From positions 310,001-374,000 of the forward strand of contig NZ_JACVAQ010000001.1 of NCBI RefSeq assembly GCF_014851905.1: DNA of 64,000 nt, given 5' to 3'. This document shows, in pieces, positions 60,571 to 64,000 of this stretch; within the stretch, counting starts at the first letter, position 1; every line of letters begins with the position of its first letter. Origin of the DNA: Pseudomonas sp. PDM14. Its GTDB lineage: Bacteria > Pseudomonadota > Gammaproteobacteria > Pseudomonadales > Pseudomonadaceae. A program made the translations under genes and the position numbers. A model generated the notes under the pieces. The model was given only the letters and a program-made list of their open reading frames with translations, did no database searches and was not told where the DNA came from.

Positions 60571-61980
60571 TTAATCCTCGACGATCCAGGTGTCCTTGGT
60601 CCCGCCGCCTTGCGACGAGTTGACCACCAGCGAGCCTTCGCGCAGTGCCACGCGCGTCAGGCCGCCCGGCACCAGGCGGGTTTCTCGACCGGACAGGACG
60701 AACGGGCGCAGGTCGATGTGGCGTGGCGCGATGCCGCTTTCGACGAAGGTCGGGCAGGTCGACAGGCACAGCGTCGGCTGGGCGATGTACGCCTCGGGCT
60801 TGGCCTTGAGGCGCGCGCGGAAGGCCTCGATCTCGGCCTTGGTCGCTGCCGGGCCGACCAGCATGCCGTAGCCGCCGGAGCCCTGGGTTTCCTTGACCAC
60901 CAGCTCGGGCAGGTTGGCCAGCACGTGGGACAGGTCCTCGGGCTTGCGGCACTGCCAGGTCGGCACGTTCTTCAGGATCGGCTCTTCGTCGAGATAAAAA
61001 CGGATCATGTCGGTGACATAGGGGTAGATCGACTTGTCGTCCGCCACCCCGGTGCCCACCGCGTTGGCCAGCACCACGTTGCCGGAGCGGTACGCGGCCA
61101 GCAGGCCGGGCACGCCGAGCATGGAGTCCGGGTTGAACGCTAGCGGGTCGAGGAAGGCGTCGTCCAGGCGGCGGTAGATCACGTCCACCGGCTGCGGGCC
61201 GGCAGTGGTGCGCATGTACACGCGGTCGTCGCGCACGAACAGGTCCGCGCCCTCCACCAGCTCCACGCCCATCTCGCGGGCGAGGAAGGCGTGCTCGAAG
61301 TAGGCACTGTTGAAGCGGCCCGGCGTCAGCACCACGACGCTGGGGTTGTCCAGCGGGCTGGAGCTTTTCAGTGTGTCGAGCAGCAGGTTCGGGTAGTGGT
61401 CGATGGGCGCGATGCGCTGCAGGGCGAACAGCTCGGGGAACAACCGCATCATCATCTTGCGGTCTTCGAGCATGTAGCTCACGCCGCTGGGCGTGCGCAG
61501 GTTGTCTTCGAGCACGTAGTAGGTGCCGTCGCCATCGCGTACCAGGTCGACCCCGGCGATGTGCGCGTAGATGTCGCGGTGCAGGTCCAGGCCCTGCATC
61601 GCCAGCTGATAGCCCTCGTTGGCCAGCACCTGCTCGGCCGGAATGATCCCGGCGCGGATGATGCGCTGATCGTGATAGAGGTCGGCGAGAAACATGTTCA
61701 GCGCCTTGACCCGCTGGATGCAGCCGGCCTCGACGATGCGCCATTCGCTGGCAGGAATGCTCCGCGGAATGGTATCGAAGGGAATCAGCCGCTCGGTGCC
61801 CTGCTCATCCCCGTAGAGGGTGAAGGTGATCCCGGCGCGGTGGAACAACAGGTCGGCTTCACGGCGGCGTTGAGCGAGCAGCTCCTCCGGCGTATCGGCC
61901 AACCAACGGGCGAATTCCCGGTAGTGCGGGCGGACTATGCCGCTCGCGTCGTACATCTCGTCAAAAAAGGTGCGGGCCAT
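60571..61980 (-). CDS. Circularly permuted ATP-grasp (type 2) amidoligase-like protein
   Basis: A 469-residue member of the permuted ATP-grasp (DUF404/DUF407) family, predicted to join a carboxylate to an amine with ATP. Visible conserved segments are YVLEDNLRTPSGVSYMLEDR, LVVKETQGSGGYGMLVGP and LVVNSSQGGGTKDTWIVED. It is the first gene of the Anbu operon, 25 nt or so after the predicted sigma54 start. The product (likely a peptide-like compound) is unknown. Confidence 0.92.
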   Translation of the reverse strand: MARTFFDEMYDASGIVRPHYREFARWLADTPEELLAQRRREADLLFHRAGITFTLYGDEQGTERLIPFDTIPRSIPASEWRIVEAGCIQRVKALNMFLADLYHDQRIIRAGIIPAEQVLANEGYQLAMQGLDLHRDIYAHIAGVDLVRDGDGTYYVLEDNLRTPSGVSYMLEDRKMMMRLFPELFALQRIAPIDHYPNLLLDTLKSSSPLDNPSVVVLTPGRFNSAYFEHAFLAREMGVELVEGADLFVRDDRVYMRTTAGPQPVDVIYRRLDDAFLDPLAFNPDSMLGVPGLLAAYRSGNVVLANAVGTGVADDKSIYPYVTDMIRFYLDEEPILKNVPTWQCRKPEDLSHVLANLPELVVKETQGSGGYGMLVGPAATKAEIEAFRARLKAKPEAYIAQPTLCLSTCPTFVESGIAPRHIDLRPFVLSGRETRLVPGGLTRVALREGSLVVNSSQGGGTKDTWIVED

Positions 61981-62014
61981 GCCGTACTCCTTGTCACCCC
62001 GGACAGCAGAGCTA

Positions 62015-62031
62015 TCGCAAGGCCCGTGCCA
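62015..62031 (-). promoter_or_regulatory. Sigma54 (RpoN) promoter of the ATP-grasp/Anbu operon
   Basis: Read on the minus strand: TGGCACGGGCCTTGCGA, with GG and GC at exact -24/-12 spacing and near-perfect match to TGGCACG-n4-TTGC. It predicts transcription from about 62005, 25 bp before the ATP-grasp ATG. A weak NtrC-like GCAC-n7-GGGC lies at about 62086-62100. The remainder of the 230-bp gap 61981-62210 has no gene. Confidence 0.85.
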
Positions 62032-62210
62032 TAGAAATTACTTCATGCATTTCAATGGCTTGGTTATTCAATCCTTAACATACGCACCAGATCGGGGCGC
62101 AGAACGCAGCCCCAAAACAGGTCACGCCCCAATGGGTGGCGCCGCCTGTAACCTGTTCAGACTAGAGGAACCCGGCAAGGGTTCGAGGAATATCTGCTGC
62201 CGCCCGGGGC

Positions 62211-62954
62211 TTAGCCGACGTGTGCCACCGGCTCGCGGTGCTCGGGCTCGCCGAAGGCCAGTTGCAGCCAACGCTCGTAGAACCCCTCCGCCACCCGGTT
62301 GAGCGCGGCGACGCGGCTCGACAGGTCGGTGAGCATGGCGCGCGGGCTCTGCTGGCTGGCCTGGGTCTCGTCGAGCAGGTGCGACCAGTCGCGCAACCAG
62401 CCCTGCACCAGTTCCTCGCTCATTTCCGGGTGGCCCTGCAGGGCGAGGACCTTGTCACCCCAGGCGAACCCCTGGTTCGGGCACCAAGGGCTGGACAGCA
62501 GCCACTCGGCATCGCGTGGCAGGTCGAAGGTGTCGCTGTGCCACTGGAACACCGGGAACTCGTTCGGCACATGGCTCAACCACGGGCTCGGGTTGCCACG
62601 GTCGCGGCGGATCAAGGGCTGCCAGCCGGTCTCGGTATAGGGCATGCGGTGCACGGCAGCGCCCAGGGCGCGGGCGATCATCTGCCCGCCCAGGCAATGG
62701 CCGATGAGGGGGATGTCGCGGCGGATGAAGTGCTGCAACGCGGCGATCTCCGCGCCGATCCAGGGCAGGTCGTCGTTGACGCTCATCGGCCCGCCCATGA
62801 CCGCCACGGCCAGCGGCCGGTCGAGGTCGTAACCCTCCAGTTCGCCGAGGTCGCTGCGCAATACGGTGAATGGCAGGTTTTGGGCATCCAGCACCCGGCC
62901 CAGGTGGCCGGGGGGACAGTAGTCGATGTGCGTCAGAATCAGAATATCGGTCAT
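62211..62954 (-). CDS. Class I glutamine amidotransferase-type protein
   Basis: A 247-residue stand-alone GATase1 with nucleophile Cys87 (LIGHCLGGQMIARALG) and histidine in LQGHPEMSEE. It is only distantly similar to the protein encoded at 50447. Starts at 62954 (MTDILILTHIDYCPPG). It lies upstream of the ATP-grasp operon on the same strand, so it may feed or share nitrogen-related functions, but the sigma54 promoter lies between them. Substrate unknown. Confidence 0.88.
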   Translation of the reverse strand: MTDILILTHIDYCPPGHLGRVLDAQNLPFTVLRSDLGELEGYDLDRPLAVAVMGGPMSVNDDLPWIGAEIAALQHFIRRDIPLIGHCLGGQMIARALGAAVHRMPYTETGWQPLIRRDRGNPSPWLSHVPNEFPVFQWHSDTFDLPRDAEWLLSSPWCPNQGFAWGDKVLALQGHPEMSEELVQGWLRDWSHLLDETQASQQSPRAMLTDLSSRVAALNRVAEGFYERWLQLAFGEPEHREPVAHVG

Positions 62955-63081
62955 GCCTGCTCTCCGCTGTTCGCTTGCCAAGGCAAAGCCCGTGCCGGAA
63001 CACGGGCTCGCCTGGAAACGGCGAACGATCACAGCGCAGTGCCCGTCATCGACCGTGGCCGGCGGCGGGCTCGCGACCTGA

Positions 63082-64000
63082 TCAGAGCTCGGGAACGCCC
63101 TGCGGGTTGCTCTGCGCCAGGTCCATCAGTTCACGGTTGGCCACCGCGTACATCGCATAATCAGTGCCGGTAGCGGCACGCAATTCGGCGAGCATGGCCA
63201 GCCAGCGCTGCACCAGGGTGCGGTGCTGCTCCAGCCAGAAGGCCACCCGCTCCTCGATATCCGCCGGGCCATCGACCATCTGCAGCACCGACACGGTGAT
63301 GGCGCGCTGCTGCCCGTCGAGGTCGTCACGGAAGGCTTCGCGGGCCAGCGCCTGCCAGTTGTTCTCCACCGGCAGGCTGGTGATCTGCTGTAGGTACCAG
63401 GTCAGCTCCAGCGCGCCGCCTACGGCGAAGTAGGCGGTGGCCACTTCCGAGGCGGCCTTGCCGGTGACGTCGGCGGCTTCGATGATCGGCAGCAGCGTGT
63501 ACAGGTGGCTGGTGCCGGCGACCACGCGGGCCAGTTCTTCCGGTGCGCCGGCTTCGACGAAGCTCTGGTAGCGCGCCAGCCACTGCTCGCGCGCCGGACC
63601 TTCGAGCAGTTCGTCCAGGCGCCCGGCCAGTTCGGCCACGCGCGGGCCGAAGTGGCCGACATCGCGGGCCGCGTCCAGCTCGCTGCGACGGCTGCGCAGG
63701 AACCAGCGCGTGGCACGCCGACCAAGGCGCATCAGCTCGTCCATCAGCTGCAGCTGCAGGTCGGCCGGCACTGTGTAGTCCAGCGCCTCGATCTGCTTCC
63801 ACCAGTGCGGCAAACGGAACACATCGCGCACGATGACGTAGGCGCCGGCAACGTTCGCCGCACTCATGCCGGTGGACTCCTTCAGGCGCTGCACGAAGGT
63901 GATGCCCATGTGGTTGACCAGGTCGTTGGCGATCTGCGTGCTGACGATCTCGCGCTTCAGGCGATGACGACGCATGGCCTCGCCGAACTTCTTGCTCAGC
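63082..64000 (-). CDS. gdhB: Large NAD-specific glutamate dehydrogenase (C-terminal part)
   Basis: The frame is open to the right edge and holds the last 305 or so residues of what should be a protein of about 1600 residues. RHRLKREIVSTQIANDLVNHMG, TGMSAANVAGAYVIVRDVF and FLRSRRSELDAARDVGHFG are typical of the helical C-terminal region of bacterial NAD-GDH (GdhB), which deaminates glutamate to 2-oxoglutarate in arginine/glutamate catabolism. Catalytic domain lies outside the window. Confidence 0.9.
   Translation of the reverse strand, partial: LSKKFGEAMRRHRLKREIVSTQIANDLVNHMGITFVQRLKESTGMSAANVAGAYVIVRDVFRLPHWWKQIEALDYTVPADLQLQLMDELMRLGRRATRWFLRSRRSELDAARDVGHFGPRVAELAGRLDELLEGPAREQWLARYQSFVEAGAPEELARVVAGTSHLYTLLPIIEAADVTGKAASEVATAYFAVGGALELTWYLQQITSLPVENNWQALAREAFRDDLDGQQRAITVSVLQMVDGPADIEERVAFWLEQHRTLVQRWLAMLAELRAATGTDYAMYAVANRELMDLAQSNPQGVPEL

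Noticed and set aside
62086-62100. NtrC site for the Anbu operon promoter (GCAC-n7-GGGC)
   Set aside because: One arm has a mismatch and no second site was seen; noted with the promoter but too weak to list as its own feature.
55-64000. CRISPR arrays or rRNA operons
   Set aside because: No regularly spaced direct repeats with unique spacers and no rRNA sequence were seen; the repeats found are palindromic Pseudomonas-type elements or attachment sites.

Overview
The window is high-GC gammaproteobacterial DNA, almost certainly from a Pseudomonas of the aeruginosa/mendocina/alcaligenes side of the genus. The reasons are an elongation factor P with Arg32 next to its rhamnosyltransferase EarP, Pseudomonas-type intergenic palindromes, Pseudomonas-like beta-oxidation and nitrite-assimilation gene orders, and dense packing with many ATGA-type overlaps. 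Both ends cut genes: a bile-acid/sodium symporter family gene on the left and the large NAD-glutamate dehydrogenase on the right.

1-18 kb is housekeeping and accessory metabolism: symporter-SDR-TauE operon, D-aminoacylase-type amidohydrolase, class II DAHP synthase, M48 lipoprotein protease, YcaQ-type glycosylase, EamA exporter, DUF1127/LysR pair, TauE/LysR pair, earP-efp, a methyltransferase, a glutathione transferase, an acetyltransferase and an epoxide hydrolase. 18.2-23.7 kb is one tightly overlapping operon that encodes a stressosome-like module (RsbR, RsbS, RsbT, an ATPase-PP2C protein) followed by a histidine kinase and a hybrid kinase/response regulator, with no sigma factor. A convergent MscS-CNBD channel gene follows.

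25.3-34.6 kb holds a LysR gene, then an ABM protein, a Tat-exported amidohydrolase, an MFS transporter with an ABM-like tail and a YcaC-type hydrolase, then a GlxA-type regulator and two converging, shortened regulators (winged-helix NB-ARC and AraC). 35.0-40.9 kb is the nitrite assimilation locus (nirB, nirD, FNT transporter, fused PP2C/kinase). Its leader carries a sigma54 promoter, a hairpin with an ANTAR-type hexaloop and an attenuator with mutually exclusive pairings.

42.8-45.0 kb is a small, AT-rich integrated remnant at a tRNA-Ser(GGA) gene. It is flanked by an 80-bp direct repeat (tRNA 3' end plus tRNA terminator) and carries an integrase tail, a broken DUF3592 gene and a YefM/YoeB toxin-antitoxin pair. 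45-57.7 kb carries a crotonase, a chemoreceptor, PlsC, CorA, a glutamine amidotransferase, a FadB/FadA-type pair with an intergenic repeat, a candidate small RNA and a cytochrome c. 57.9-62 kb is the Anbu proteasome-homologue operon (ATP-grasp, alpha-E, transglutaminase, Anbu) behind a near-consensus sigma54 promoter, next to another amidotransferase and glutamate dehydrogenase. Two separate sigma54-driven loci suggest that nitrogen status is a theme of the window.
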